This document shows positions 39,266 to 49,300 of a DNA stretch of 64,000 nucleotides, one piece after another. Position numbers and translations under genes: made by a program. The notes under the pieces were generated by a model. That model did not search any database. It saw nothing but the letters and a program-made list of their open reading frames with translations, and was not told the origin of the DNA. Position 1 is the stretch's first letter, and each line of letters opens with the position of its first letter. Source of the stretch: Planctomycetota bacterium (GTDB lineage: Bacteria; Planctomycetota; UBA1135); NCBI GenBank assembly GCA_021776925.1, contig JAJFFB010000009.1, forward strand, positions 1-64,000. Reading direction: 5' to 3'.

Positions 39266-40918
39266 ATGCTCCATCCCTGCGCCCTGGCCGCTGTTGCGGT
39301 TCTGCTGACCCCTATTGCCCTACCCGCCCAAGGAGCGGGAATTCTTTCCTGGGGCGATGACACCTTCGGCGAAGTCTCCCTCGCGCCGACCGCCGAGGAT
39401 CTGATCCACGTGGCCAAGGGTTGGCAGCACGGGATCGCCGTGCACGCCGATGGATCTCTGCAGTCCTGGGGCCGCATCGATCGTTTCGGCGAGTTGGCCG
39501 GCACTCCCGGCGACGTCGGCTACCAATCCGTTGCCGCGGGTGCGTGGTATTCGCTGGCATTGCGCGCCGACGGCAGCATCGCGGTGTGGGGCTACGACAC
39601 CTTCGACCAGGTTTCCACCGCGCCGACCGCCGCGGGCCACCTCGAGGTGGCCGCCGGAGACTTCCACGGCCTGGCACGACGCGCCAATGGTTCGATCGCG
39701 GCGTGGGGTCGCAACGACGCCGGCCAGGTCGGCAACGCTCCATCCGGATCCGGCTACGCGCAACTCGCCGCCGGTTATCTGCATTCGCTGGCGCGCCACA
39801 GCGATGGTTCGCTGTTGTCGTGGGGCAGCAATGACTTCGGCCTGGTCAGCAATACCCCTGGCGGCAATGACTTCGTCGACATCGCTGCCGGTTACCGCCA
39901 CTCCCACGCGGTGCGCGCCGACGGCACCTTGGTGTCGTGGGGGGATGACACCCTTGGTGTGGTTTCGCAAACCCCAGGCGGCAATGGTTTCCTGCGCGTC
40001 TCGGCCGGTTTCTACCACGCGATGGCACTGCACAACGACGGTTCGGTGGTGGTGTGGGGCGACAATCGCTTCGACCAGATCAATGACGTGCCGCCCTTCC
40101 GCATCTTTGCGCTCCCGGTGGCCGGCGGCTACTCGTGCCACGCGCTAGGACAGCTCGATCCAGACCTGGACAGCGACGGATTGAGCGATTCGGAAGAAGA
40201 CCTCAATGGCGACGGACTGGTCGACCCCGGCGAAACCGATCCCTTTGACCAGGACAGCGATGATGACGGCCTCGGCGACGGCGAAGAAGCCTTGACGCTG
40301 CTCACCGATCCCCTGGTCGATGACACCGACTTGGACGGCGTGCAGGACGGAACCGAAATCGGCCGCGACAGCGTGGTGTGGGACGGCGATCTCGACGGCG
40401 ACGGCACGCCCGACGTGCTCGGCACCAATCCGGCGCGCTTCACTCCGGACAGCGATCCGCTGTCGCAGACCGACCCCTTGGTTGCCGACAGCGATGGGGG
40501 GGGGCTGAGCGACGGCATGGAAGACCTCGACGCCAACGGCGCGGTCGACCTGCCGGACGAGTTCGATCCGACCGCTCCAGGCGACGACGAATTCCTGCTG
40601 GTCGTGGACCCATTGATCCCCGGCGAGTTCTACACCATGACAGCAGGGCCGGTGCGTGCCGGCAGCCACGTGTACATCCTCTCCAGCCTGGTCGGGCCCG
40701 GACCCCTCGACACCTTTTTCGATTTGCAGTTACATCTCGATCTGCCGATCAATTTCATGGTTGACGAGGTCACGCTGGTCGTCGACACCGTCAGCGGCCA
40801 GGCCTTCGTGCCGATATTTGCTCCGCCAGGAACTCCGGTCTGGTACCACTCCGTCGAACAACTGACCGCGCGCAATTCCTTCCGCGTTTCCAATCCGGTG
40901 ATGCGAGCCGTGGAGTGA
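39266..40918 (+). CDS. Secreted RCC1-repeat protein with thrombospondin type 3 calcium repeats
   Basis: 550 residues; the ATG at 39266 opens the signal peptide (MLHPCALAAVAVLLTPIALP). Residues ~25-300 hold seven RCC1-like blades (for example ALRADGSIAVWGYDTFDQVS, ARHSDGSLLSWGSNDFGLVS, ALHNDGSVVVWGDNRFDQIN), which form a propeller. Residues ~305-440 are Asp/Gly-rich calcium-binding repeats of the thrombospondin type 3 kind (DPDLDSDGLSDSEEDLNGDG, DQDSDDDGLGDGEE, DTDLDGVQDGTE). The final ~100 residues are a beta-rich tail ending VSNPVMRAVE, resembling the tail of the next protein. Likely a large secreted surface protein. Confidence 0.85.
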   Translation: MLHPCALAAVAVLLTPIALPAQGAGILSWGDDTFGEVSLAPTAEDLIHVAKGWQHGIAVHADGSLQSWGRIDRFGELAGTPGDVGYQSVAAGAWYSLALRADGSIAVWGYDTFDQVSTAPTAAGHLEVAAGDFHGLARRANGSIAAWGRNDAGQVGNAPSGSGYAQLAAGYLHSLARHSDGSLLSWGSNDFGLVSNTPGGNDFVDIAAGYRHSHAVRADGTLVSWGDDTLGVVSQTPGGNGFLRVSAGFYHAMALHNDGSVVVWGDNRFDQINDVPPFRIFALPVAGGYSCHALGQLDPDLDSDGLSDSEEDLNGDGLVDPGETDPFDQDSDDDGLGDGEEALTLLTDPLVDDTDLDGVQDGTEIGRDSVVWDGDLDGDGTPDVLGTNPARFTPDSDPLSQTDPLVADSDGGGLSDGMEDLDANGAVDLPDEFDPTAPGDDEFLLVVDPLIPGEFYTMTAGPVRAGSHVYILSSLVGPGPLDTFFDLQLHLDLPINFMVDEVTLVVDTVSGQAFVPIFAPPGTPVWYHSVEQLTARNSFRVSNPVMRAVE

Positions 40919-41001
40919 ACCATCCCCGGTTAGGTGCCCCAGCCTGGGCTGGTCATGTTTCGGCAACATTTATTGCATAAGTTTGTCTGAGGCCTTTCAC
41001 C

Positions 41002-42741
41002 ATGCACGCCACCCTTCTGATCCTTTTTTGCTCTGGGTTCCTTGCACCTGATGGTGCACAAAACCCGCGTCCTGCGCAGCGCGTAGACACATCCACCGGC
41101 ATCGTTATCGGCACCGCCGTAGGTAGTGATGGCGATTTCTCGGTGGTGGCCTATAGCCAGGGAGATCCCTACTCGACGCGCATCCTCGCTTCGTGCAGCG
41201 ACGGGCGCGGCCTGACCTGGAGCGCGCCGGTGCCCGTCGACGGCGGGTTTTTCAACGCGCACAGCCTGCTCGCCATTGACTCGGTGTCGGTGGCGGGGGA
41301 TCGCGCATATGTCTACTGGCGCGATCAGCGTCACGGGCCCAATGCCGACGAAATCTATTTCAATTTCAGTCCGGATCGAGGAGCGAGCTGGGTTGGCGAG
41401 CGGCGCCTCGACAAAGGCCGGGCGATTGGTTCTGGCTACGTTCAGTTCAGTGCCATGGCGGTGTCGCCGGAAGCAGGGGGTGCGGATCACGTCTACGTCC
41501 TGATGTCGGTGGTCCCGGCTCCCGGCGCCAAGCGGGAACTGGTGCTGGCCGCGTCCCACGACGGCGGAGTGAGTTTTCAGCCCAGCACGAGAGTTGGCGC
41601 TCTGGGTGCCGGGACCGCCGACGTCAACGGCATCGGCCTGGCCGCCCAAGGCCAGAGGGTGCACGTGGTGTGGGCCGATGACCGAGTCGGCACGGAGCGC
41701 GGCGTCTACTACCAGGTCAGCAACGACGGCGGCCTCAGCTGGCTGCCCGCCGACTTGCGCCTCGACACCACCCAGGCCTCGACGGTCGGCAACGCCGACC
41801 AGTCGGTGGTCATCGCCGCCCGCGGCAGCCGCCTGCTGGTGGTGTGGAACGATCGCGATGCCGGCGCCACCAGCCACGACCTGCGTTTCAATCATTCCAG
41901 TGACGGCGGCCTGAGTTGGGACGGTGACCAGCAGTTCGGCGATGCCATACCGGGCGTGGATGACACGCGTTTTCCGCAGCTGTTTCTCAATGACGACGCC
42001 ATGGTGGTGGCGTGGGAAGATGATCGCGAAGGCGTGGACAACGTCTTTGTCGCCGTATCCACCGATCTGGGAGTGAGCTGGAAGTCCACCCAGTTGTCGC
42101 AGGGTTCCGGGATCTTTCCGCGCCTGGCCTCGGACCCCTCGTCCGACACCATCGCCCTGAGCTGGTCCGGTTTCTACGCCCCGAGCCCGGCCTTTGCCAG
42201 TCTCGGCCTGGCCTCCGGCCGCTCATGGACCCCGGCCTTCGAACTCTCCGACAACCTCGCCGACGTCGACACGAGCTCGCTGGCGATGAATCCCCGCTAT
42301 GGGAATTTCATCGCTTCGTGGATGGCCCAGGAACCTTGTGACAACCACACCTATACCGGCGGATTCCGCGCTGCCACGCTGCGCCTCAGCGGCGCGCCTT
42401 CGGCCGGCCAGCCGCTGCATTTCGAGTTTCATTACTTCCAGCCGCAGGCGGCTTCGCACGCGATGGTGGTGGCTTCTGGCGGCCTGGGGCAGGCGCGCCT
42501 GCCCGGCGGGGATGGTCGCGTGCTCGGCCTACGTGATGACCCGATTCTGCGCGCATCGCTCGCCAATCCGGGAGATCTGATCGCACGCATCGGCACCGAC
42601 GGCAGCGGCAGCACCGCCGACCGGCCGTGGCCGGCGCGGCTGCCGGTCGGAACCTCGGTCTATTTCGTCGCCGTCGGGCTCGATCCGGCAACCGGTGCAT
42701 TCGGCGACCTCAGTGACGTGGTTCACGCTATGGTCGAATAG
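41002..42741 (+). CDS. Secreted Asp-box (sialidase-like) propeller protein
   Basis: 579 residues. Leader MHATLLILFCSGFLAPDG. At least six Asp-box motifs of the form S-x-D-x-G-x-x-W/F: CSDGRGLTW, SPDRGASW, SHDGGVSF, SNDGGLSW, SSDGGLSW, STDLGVSW. This is the bacterial neuraminidase (BNR) repeat of six-bladed sialidase-like propellers. The catalytic Arg triad, Tyr and Glu of true sialidases cannot be confirmed, so no enzymatic activity is claimed. The C-terminal ~110 residues (ending GTSVYFVAVGLDPATGAFGD and DLSDVVHAMVE) are a separate tail like that of the upstream RCC1 protein. Confidence 0.82.
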   Translation: MHATLLILFCSGFLAPDGAQNPRPAQRVDTSTGIVIGTAVGSDGDFSVVAYSQGDPYSTRILASCSDGRGLTWSAPVPVDGGFFNAHSLLAIDSVSVAGDRAYVYWRDQRHGPNADEIYFNFSPDRGASWVGERRLDKGRAIGSGYVQFSAMAVSPEAGGADHVYVLMSVVPAPGAKRELVLAASHDGGVSFQPSTRVGALGAGTADVNGIGLAAQGQRVHVVWADDRVGTERGVYYQVSNDGGLSWLPADLRLDTTQASTVGNADQSVVIAARGSRLLVVWNDRDAGATSHDLRFNHSSDGGLSWDGDQQFGDAIPGVDDTRFPQLFLNDDAMVVAWEDDREGVDNVFVAVSTDLGVSWKSTQLSQGSGIFPRLASDPSSDTIALSWSGFYAPSPAFASLGLASGRSWTPAFELSDNLADVDTSSLAMNPRYGNFIASWMAQEPCDNHTYTGGFRAATLRLSGAPSAGQPLHFEFHYFQPQAASHAMVVASGGLGQARLPGGDGRVLGLRDDPILRASLANPGDLIARIGTDGSGSTADRPWPARLPVGTSVYFVAVGLDPATGAFGDLSDVVHAMVE

Positions 42742-42774
42742 ACGCCGCCACAGCAGTCCCACTCCAGGGCCACC

Positions 42775-42813
42775 CCCGGCCCGCGCCCGGTTCACGCCCG
42801 GCCCGCGCCCGGT
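42775..42813. repeat. 17-bp direct repeat, two copies, period 22
   Basis: The 17-base unit CCCGGCCCGCGCCCGGT occurs at 42775-42791 and again at 42797-42813, separated by five bases. It lies in the 90-base gap just before the esterase-fusion gene, partly in the expected leader. Could be a binding site or a slippage product. Confidence 0.85.
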
Positions 42814-42831
42814 CTCCGATTCCGGCCTCCC

Positions 42832-45800
42832 ATGCTCGCGCTTCTTTTCCTCCTTTTCCCGGGCGTCCAAGCAGGTGCACAGGAACCCCCGCCTGCGGTG
42901 CTCGATGGCAAGGGACCCCAGCTGGTCCGTCAACACCTCGAGGGCATGGTGCGCGCGGCGGCGGCGCGACCGCTTCCGGCCGATGCGCGTGCCCACCGCG
43001 CGCGCAACGCCGCCGACCGCGTGTTGCTGATGCGGGCGCTCGGCCTCGAAAACCTGTCCTCGGCGAACCCTTTGCAGGCCCGCATCACCGGCACGCTGCA
43101 GCGCGACGGCTACCGCATCGAGAAGCTGGTCTACCTGAGCCTGCCCGGCTTCCACGTGACCGCGCATCTCTACGTACCCGAGGGGCACGGTTCCGGGCCC
43201 TTCCCGGTGATCGTCAACCCCCACGGGCACTGGCCGCACAAGAAGGCCGAACCGGTGGTGCAGACGCGCGCCATCGCCCAGGCGCGCGCCGGCTACCTGG
43301 CCATGGTGGTCGATTCTCCCGGCCACTCCTTCGAAGGCGACCGTCCGGTCGAACGCCGCTGGCAGGGCAGCCATAACGACTGGGCGCTGGCGCTTTCCAC
43401 CGGCGGCGTCACCGGTTTCTACGTCTGGGACCTGATGCGCGGTCTGGACTATCTCGAGGGCCGGGCGGACGCAGACATGCACCGCGTCGGCATCACCGGT
43501 GCCTCTGGGGGGGGGCTGACCACCCTATACGCATTCGCCGCCGACCCACGTTTTCGCTGCGCGGTGCCGGTGGTCTACGCCAGCAGTCTCGAGGTCAATC
43601 CGCACAACGGCTGCCTGTGCAACCACGTGCCCGGCGCGCTCAAACTGGGTGACCGCGCCGACGTGCTGGCGCTGCGTGCGCCGGCGCCGGTGCTGGTGAT
43701 CGGCGCCAGCGAGGACCGCGAGTTTCCCGCCGAAGGCACGCGCCGCACCGGCCACAAACTGCGCGCGCTGTATCAGTTGCACGGCGCCGCCGAGCACGCG
43801 CGCTGGCAGGTGTTCGATTCGCAGCACGACTACAACCAGCCGATGCGCGAGCAGGCGATGGGCTTCTTTGACGAATTCCTGCGCGGACGCGGCGACGGCA
43901 GTCCGGTGATGGAGCCGGCGATCACCCCTGCCGACCCGCTCGATCCTGAACTTGCGGTGCTCGCCGAAACTCCGCCGCAGGTGCGCAGCATGCGCGACCA
44001 CGCCCGCAGCCGTCTGCACTACGGAGGGCGCGGTGGCTGGGAGGACAGCGTGATTCAAAACGGCGGCCTGCCAGCGCTCAGCGAAATGCGCGGCGAGGTC
44101 CTCCAGCGCACTCCCTTCGGTGTCGATGGGCGCAGCAACGCGCTGCGCATCGGCACCCGGGTCGGCCCCGATCTCGCCGCACTGCTGTTTCAACCAGAAG
44201 CAGTGCCGCGCGCCTTTCTGATCCTGGTTGCCGAAGGCGGCAAGAACGCCGCCGCAAACGAGTTCGAGATCGCCACCCTGGTCGCCGACGGCTACGCCTG
44301 CCTGGCGCTGGACGTGCGCGGTTTCGGCGAACTCGAGGGTCTAGACCCGCGCCTGCGCGCCTATCTCGGCGTAGCGGCGCCTTTTTTGATGGCGCAGGAC
44401 GTCGTCGCTGCGGCCGACGCGGTGGCGCCAAGCGAGGTACCGTGGGCGGTGCTCGGCCGCGGCGCCTGTGCATCCCAGGTCGCGTTGATGGCGTCTTTGA
44501 TGCAGCCCCGCTTCACTTTTGTCGTCGGCCTGGAAGGGCTGCGGTCCTACGAAGAGGCCTTCGAACAAGCCCAGCGGCCCGCCGCGCTGCAGCCGGGCGC
44601 GGTCTACGGCGCGTCGCTCGCCAATCTGCGTATGGCTGTTCAGGTTGCGGCGCTGTGGCACAACTCCGGCGACGATCCGCCCGACTGGAAGAGCGCCCTG
44701 GGCGCGGTCTTCCCCAGCGGGGGGGGCTTGGCCCAAGCGCGGCGCAACGCGCTGGACGCGCAAGAGGCGTTGCAACGGTGCCGGCTGTTTGTCTCCGGCT
44801 GGATGGCTCACGCCGATCCGCTCAGCGGCCTGATCCCGACCAACTTCAGCGGCGGCAAGGACCTCTGGACGGCCGCCAACAGCGCCGCCGACAACTACCC
44901 CTTCATGGTGCTGACCGCCGCGCTGACCGATCGTGAGCTGCTCGCCGGCTCGATGCTCGAAATGTTGAACACCGAACGGCGCCTGACCACCCGGCCCTCG
45001 GGTCTGCCCGACGACTGGTCCTTCAGCCGCGAGGCTTTCCGCCACGACCAGCCCAATCTGTCGCGCATGCAGTTCGGCGCTTCGGAGTACGTCAAGGACG
45101 GTCTGCTGCCGCTGACCGAATGGCTGGGCCCGAGCCCGTGGAGCGCGCGCATGATCGAATTGATCGAGGCGATCTGGGCATCGGCCGAGCATCCGACCGC
45201 CGCCGGCCTGGTGCCGACCGACAACGTTGAGGTGCACGGTGAAATGCTGCAGACCTTGAGTCGCGTCTATTGGATGACCGGCGAACACAAGTACCTCGAA
45301 TGGGCGCTGCGCCTCGGGGATCACTATCTGTTGGGCGAAGACAACCCGCTGCGCAGCGACCGCGTCCTGCGGCTACGCGACCACGGCTGTGAAGTGATCT
45401 CGGGCCTGTGCGAGCTGTATACGACCCTGCACTTCGTCATGCCGGCGAAGAAAGAGGAGTACCGAGCGCCGCTGCATGAACTGCTCGACCGCATCCTCGA
45501 TATCGGCCTGAATGAAGACGGCCTATTTGTCGATCAGGTCCACCCCATCAGCGGTGAGCAGCGCTTGTTCAGCGGCCGCGGGGCCAAGGCCACCGACACT
45601 TTTGGCTATACGCTGAACGGCTACTACGCGGTGTATCTCGTCGACGGTGACGAGGATTATCGCCAGGCGGTGCGCAAAGCCCTGTCGGTGCTATGGCGCG
45701 GATACCGCAGCCATCCATGGGAGGGCTCCAGCTCCGACGGCTACGCCGATGCGATCGAGAGCGCGCTCAACCTCTACAACCGCGAGCCGGTGGCCTCGTG

Positions 45801-46266
45801 CGCCAGATGGCTGGATTCCGAAATCCGCGTGATGTGGAGCAAGCAACAGGCCGACGGGGTGATCGAGGGCTGGCACGGCGACGGCAACTTCGCCCGCACC
45901 AGTCTGATGTATGCCCTGTGGAAGACCCAGGGCGTGACCGCGCGGCCGTGGCGCTCCGACCTGCGCCTGGGTGCGGTGCGCGAAGGAGAAGTTCTGCATC
46001 TGACCCTCGAAGCCGACGCACCATGGAGCGGGCAGCTCCACTTCGACACCGCGCGCCACCGCACCCACCTGCATATGCCGCTGGACTGGCCGCGCATCAA
46101 TCAGTTCCCGGAGTGGTTCGTGGTCGACGCTGACAAGCGCTATCAGGTCGAGCCCACCCGGGATTCCGCCGGCGAGGTCCGCAGCGGAGACCAGCTTGCC
46201 GCTGGCTGGCAGCTGCACCTGGAGGCAGGCGACCTCATGACCTTGCGTGTGCAAGAGGTTGATTAG
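42832..46266 (+). CDS. Exported multidomain protein: esterase-like, degenerate hydrolase, alpha/alpha-toroid
   Basis: 1144 residues. Leader MLALLFLLFPGVQAGAQE. Residues ~90-370 are an acetyl xylan esterase/dienelactone hydrolase-like alpha/beta hydrolase with the nucleophile elbow GITGASGGG, an upstream NPHGHWPH strand and a candidate His in DSQHDYN. Residues ~440-620 are a second alpha/beta hydrolase fold (AFLILVAEGGKN, CLALDVRGFGELEG) whose elbow reads LGRGACAS, with Ala where the nucleophile should be, so it looks inactive. Residues ~690-1060 are helical repeats with glycosidase toroid features (HGEMLQTLSRVYWMTGEHKY, GYTLNGYYAVYLVDGDEDY, SDGYADAIESALNLYN). A final beta domain follows. A carbohydrate ester or polysaccharide substrate is plausible but inferred. 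Confidence 0.75.
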   Translation: MLALLFLLFPGVQAGAQEPPPAVLDGKGPQLVRQHLEGMVRAAAARPLPADARAHRARNAADRVLLMRALGLENLSSANPLQARITGTLQRDGYRIEKLVYLSLPGFHVTAHLYVPEGHGSGPFPVIVNPHGHWPHKKAEPVVQTRAIAQARAGYLAMVVDSPGHSFEGDRPVERRWQGSHNDWALALSTGGVTGFYVWDLMRGLDYLEGRADADMHRVGITGASGGGLTTLYAFAADPRFRCAVPVVYASSLEVNPHNGCLCNHVPGALKLGDRADVLALRAPAPVLVIGASEDREFPAEGTRRTGHKLRALYQLHGAAEHARWQVFDSQHDYNQPMREQAMGFFDEFLRGRGDGSPVMEPAITPADPLDPELAVLAETPPQVRSMRDHARSRLHYGGRGGWEDSVIQNGGLPALSEMRGEVLQRTPFGVDGRSNALRIGTRVGPDLAALLFQPEAVPRAFLILVAEGGKNAAANEFEIATLVADGYACLALDVRGFGELEGLDPRLRAYLGVAAPFLMAQDVVAAADAVAPSEVPWAVLGRGACASQVALMASLMQPRFTFVVGLEGLRSYEEAFEQAQRPAALQPGAVYGASLANLRMAVQVAALWHNSGDDPPDWKSALGAVFPSGGGLAQARRNALDAQEALQRCRLFVSGWMAHADPLSGLIPTNFSGGKDLWTAANSAADNYPFMVLTAALTDRELLAGSMLEMLNTERRLTTRPSGLPDDWSFSREAFRHDQPNLSRMQFGASEYVKDGLLPLTEWLGPSPWSARMIELIEAIWASAEHPTAAGLVPTDNVEVHGEMLQTLSRVYWMTGEHKYLEWALRLGDHYLLGEDNPLRSDRVLRLRDHGCEVISGLCELYTTLHFVMPAKKEEYRAPLHELLDRILDIGLNEDGLFVDQVHPISGEQRLFSGRGAKATDTFGYTLNGYYAVYLVDGDEDYRQAVRKALSVLWRGYRSHPWEGSSSDGYADAIESALNLYNREPVASCARWLDSEIRVMWSKQQADGVIEGWHGDGNFARTSLMYALWKTQGVTARPWRSDLRLGAVREGEVLHLTLEADAPWSGQLHFDTARHRTHLHMPLDWPRINQFPEWFVVDADKRYQVEPTRDSAGEVRSGDQLAAGWQLHLEAGDLMTLRVQEVD

Positions 46267-46290
46267 ACCTTTTTGCGCCTCGCGATGCTG

Positions 46291-46323
46291 ATGGGGTGCC
46301 GATAGGGTACCGATCGGGTACCG
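46291..46323 (+). repeat. Three tandem 11-bp repeats upstream of the TPR-CHAT gene
   Basis: ATGGGGTGCCG, ATAGGGTACCG and ATCGGGTACCG follow each other without a gap, 31 bases before the start of the TPR-CHAT gene. The 11-base period is one helical turn, so three proteins could bind on one face. Possible operator. Confidence 0.75.
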
Positions 46324-46353
46324 CACGCATGGTCGGCTGGTAAGCTGGACACG

Positions 46354-49300
46354 ATGCTGTGTAAAGGATTGGGCCTGCTGCTACTCCTTGGTTTCCAAGA
46401 GCCACAGTCGCCAGAGTTGCTCGTGCCCGAAGTGCCGGTCCATGGCTCTATTGGCTCCTCCGCGGTCGAAGTCCACGCGCCTGCCCTTGACGCTGACGGC
46501 GGTTTGGCCACTTGGGGGGAAACCTACCGCATCCTGGTGAAGGAGACGGGTACGTATCATGTTGAACAACGCTCCTTTGATTTTGATTCCTATTTGATCT
46601 TGAGGGATGGCGATGGCGCGGTGGTGGGCGAAGACAATGACGGTCTGATCGGTTCCCACGCGAGACTGGAAATGGAACTGGAGGCCGGTCAGGAATACCA
46701 GTTGTCGGCGGTGGCTCTGCATCGAGGAATGGGGGAATTCGTCCTGGCTCTTCGCCAGGGTGCGGGCGAACCATTGAATCCTTCTCAGCGATCGCAGCTT
46801 GAGCATGATGATTTCTCCGAGCGCGTCACCCATTTCGAAAGGAAAGAAGGGCGCACCAGCGTTCACGTCTGGAACCTCCTGAGCGATCGAGGACTGGATC
46901 TCCTGCGTGCGGGAGAGTACCCCTTGGCGGAGCCCCTGCTTCTTCGTTGCGTGCAGTTGGATGAGGAAGTGTTCGGCAAGGGGCACCCGGACAATTCTGC
47001 GGCGATTGGAAACCTTGGGTATTTGTACCGCCTCATGGGAGAACTGGCCAAAGCCGAACCCTTGCTCCGTGAGGCGGTGGCGATCGACCAGGAACATTTG
47101 GGGCCAGAGCACCTCACCACCGGGGTTAGCTTGAACAACCTCGCGATCCTCTTGACGGATCTGGGGCGATACCAAGAGGCGATTGCGATCACGGAACGGG
47201 TTCTTGCCATTCGCAAGCGCCACCACGGTCCCAGGCATCCGGCAACGGCCACCATTCTCAACAACCTCGGGCATTTGCATCAGGTGCACGGCGACCGGCA
47301 GGGAGCCGCTTCGTTTTTTGAAAGCGCCTTGGAGATCCGTCGCAAGAGCCTGGGCGATGAGCACCCAGCCGTCGGTCAGAGTTGGAACAATCTAGGAACG
47401 CTCCTGGCCCAGAGCGGCGAGGCCGCGGCGGCGATCGACCATTACCGCCGGGCGCTCTCGATCTATGAGAACTCCATCGGCAAGGACCATCCGGAGACGG
47501 CATCGGTCTGGCACAACCTGGCCCTGGTCCAGATCCGGATCGGGGACCTGGATCTGGCCAAGGAGTCAATTCAAAAGACGCTTGCCATCCGCAGCCGGAC
47601 TCTAGGTGATTACCATCCGCGTACCTTGCTCAGCATGAACGCCCTGGCTGGGATCGAGCGGAGGCTGGGGCGTTTCATTGCCGCGGCAGCGCTGCTGCAG
47701 GAAGCCAGCCGGAAGCAAGCGTGGCTGCTGGGCCCGCTGCACCCACACAGCATCCAATCGCAATACAACTACGGACTCACCCTGGCTGGTCAGGGCAGGC
47801 TCGAAGCGGCTCTGGAAAGTGTGAGCCGAGGCCTGGGAAATGCTCTGGAATATCTGGACATAGAACTTCCGACCATGACCGAAAGCGCCAGCTTTGAGTT
47901 CCTGGTCACCCTCGGAGACCCTGAAACGACCTTGCAACTCGTGCACAAGAGAGCTGCCGAGGAGCACCGAGAATATTTCAACCTCTACTTGAATTGGAAA
48001 GGCAAGGCCACGCGCATGCAGCATCAGCGCCTACTGCTGCGCCGTAACTCGGAGGATGAAGCCCTACAACAAGAACTTGCTGAATTGAAGACCCTGACGT
48101 CTACGCTCTCCTCAATGCTCTACCGGTCTGGCAAAAAGTTCACCGACGAATTTAATTCCAGGCTGCAGGACCAAAAGCAAAGGCGCATCGCTCTGGAGAG
48201 ATCTATCAACCGCCGGATTCATGCGCAGACCGGCGACCTCTTGCCGGGCGCTGCGGAGATCCAGGCCGCCCTCCCCGAGCATGGTCTGGCTCTGGATTTC
48301 TTCGTCGGCGAGCGGGTTTACGCCTGGGTGGTTCCCAAGACGGGAGTAATCCGCCTGCGCGATCTAGGTGAATCGACAGCGATCCAAACGGCGTTGAACG
48401 CATTTCTGGACCGGACCACCGAGCGGGGCGGAAGAACGCTTGGGGACACCGCGGATCCCTCAGTCGCACTGAGAGCATTGATCTGGGAACCCTTCCGGGA
48501 GGAAACCAAGGGTAAGGAAACGATCATCCTGAGCCCCGATGGCTTCCTCTGCAGACTTCCTTTCGCTGCTCTGTCTGACGCCGATGGGCGATTCCTGTTG
48601 GAAGACCATCGCTTCTACTACGCTTCGGACCTGACCCGAATTCCTGGCCACGAGCCGGGTGCATCAGGTCGCCAAGGACCGATCCTGGCCTTGGCCGACG
48701 TCAATTACTACCGACGTGGGCCTATGCCTGCGCAGGCTCAGACCTCCGGCCTGCCACGTTCCTCCCTGGGCCGGACCTGGCCATCCCTGAGCGCGACCAG
48801 GCAGGAACTGGCGTTGCTAAAGGACCTGCACAGCATCGTGCTCAAATGGGACAGTCCTTTCATGGAACTGGTCGGACCGGCGGCCACCGAAGAGGCCGTG
48901 CGCGCCGGACTTCCTGGCAAGCGCTATCTGCATCTTGCCACGCACGGGTTTTTTGAACCCGAGAGCCTGCCTTCGCTGGCCGCAGAGTTGCAACGCCTTC
49001 AAGCACCCAGTGATTTGGATATCCAGCAAAGGGCTGTGGGCCAGTTGCCAAGCCTCCTTTCGGGTCTTGTCCTGGCCGGTGTGAATGCTGCAAGCGAGGA
49101 AGGCCGCGACGATGGATTTCTGACCGCCGAAGAGATCCAGAACCTGGACCTCTCTGCCTGTGACCTGGCGGTACTCTCTGCTTGTGAAACCGCACTCGGT
49201 AGCATTCGGTCTGGAGAGGGCATGATGAGCATGCGGCGTTCCTTCGAGCTGTCAGGGGCCAAGACCGTGCTCGCCTCGCTGTGGAGGGTAGACGATCAGG

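Noticed and set aside
41002-42741. Calling the Asp-box protein a sialidase
   Set aside because: Asp-boxes occur in many non-enzymatic propellers, and the Arg triad and catalytic Tyr/Glu could not be identified.
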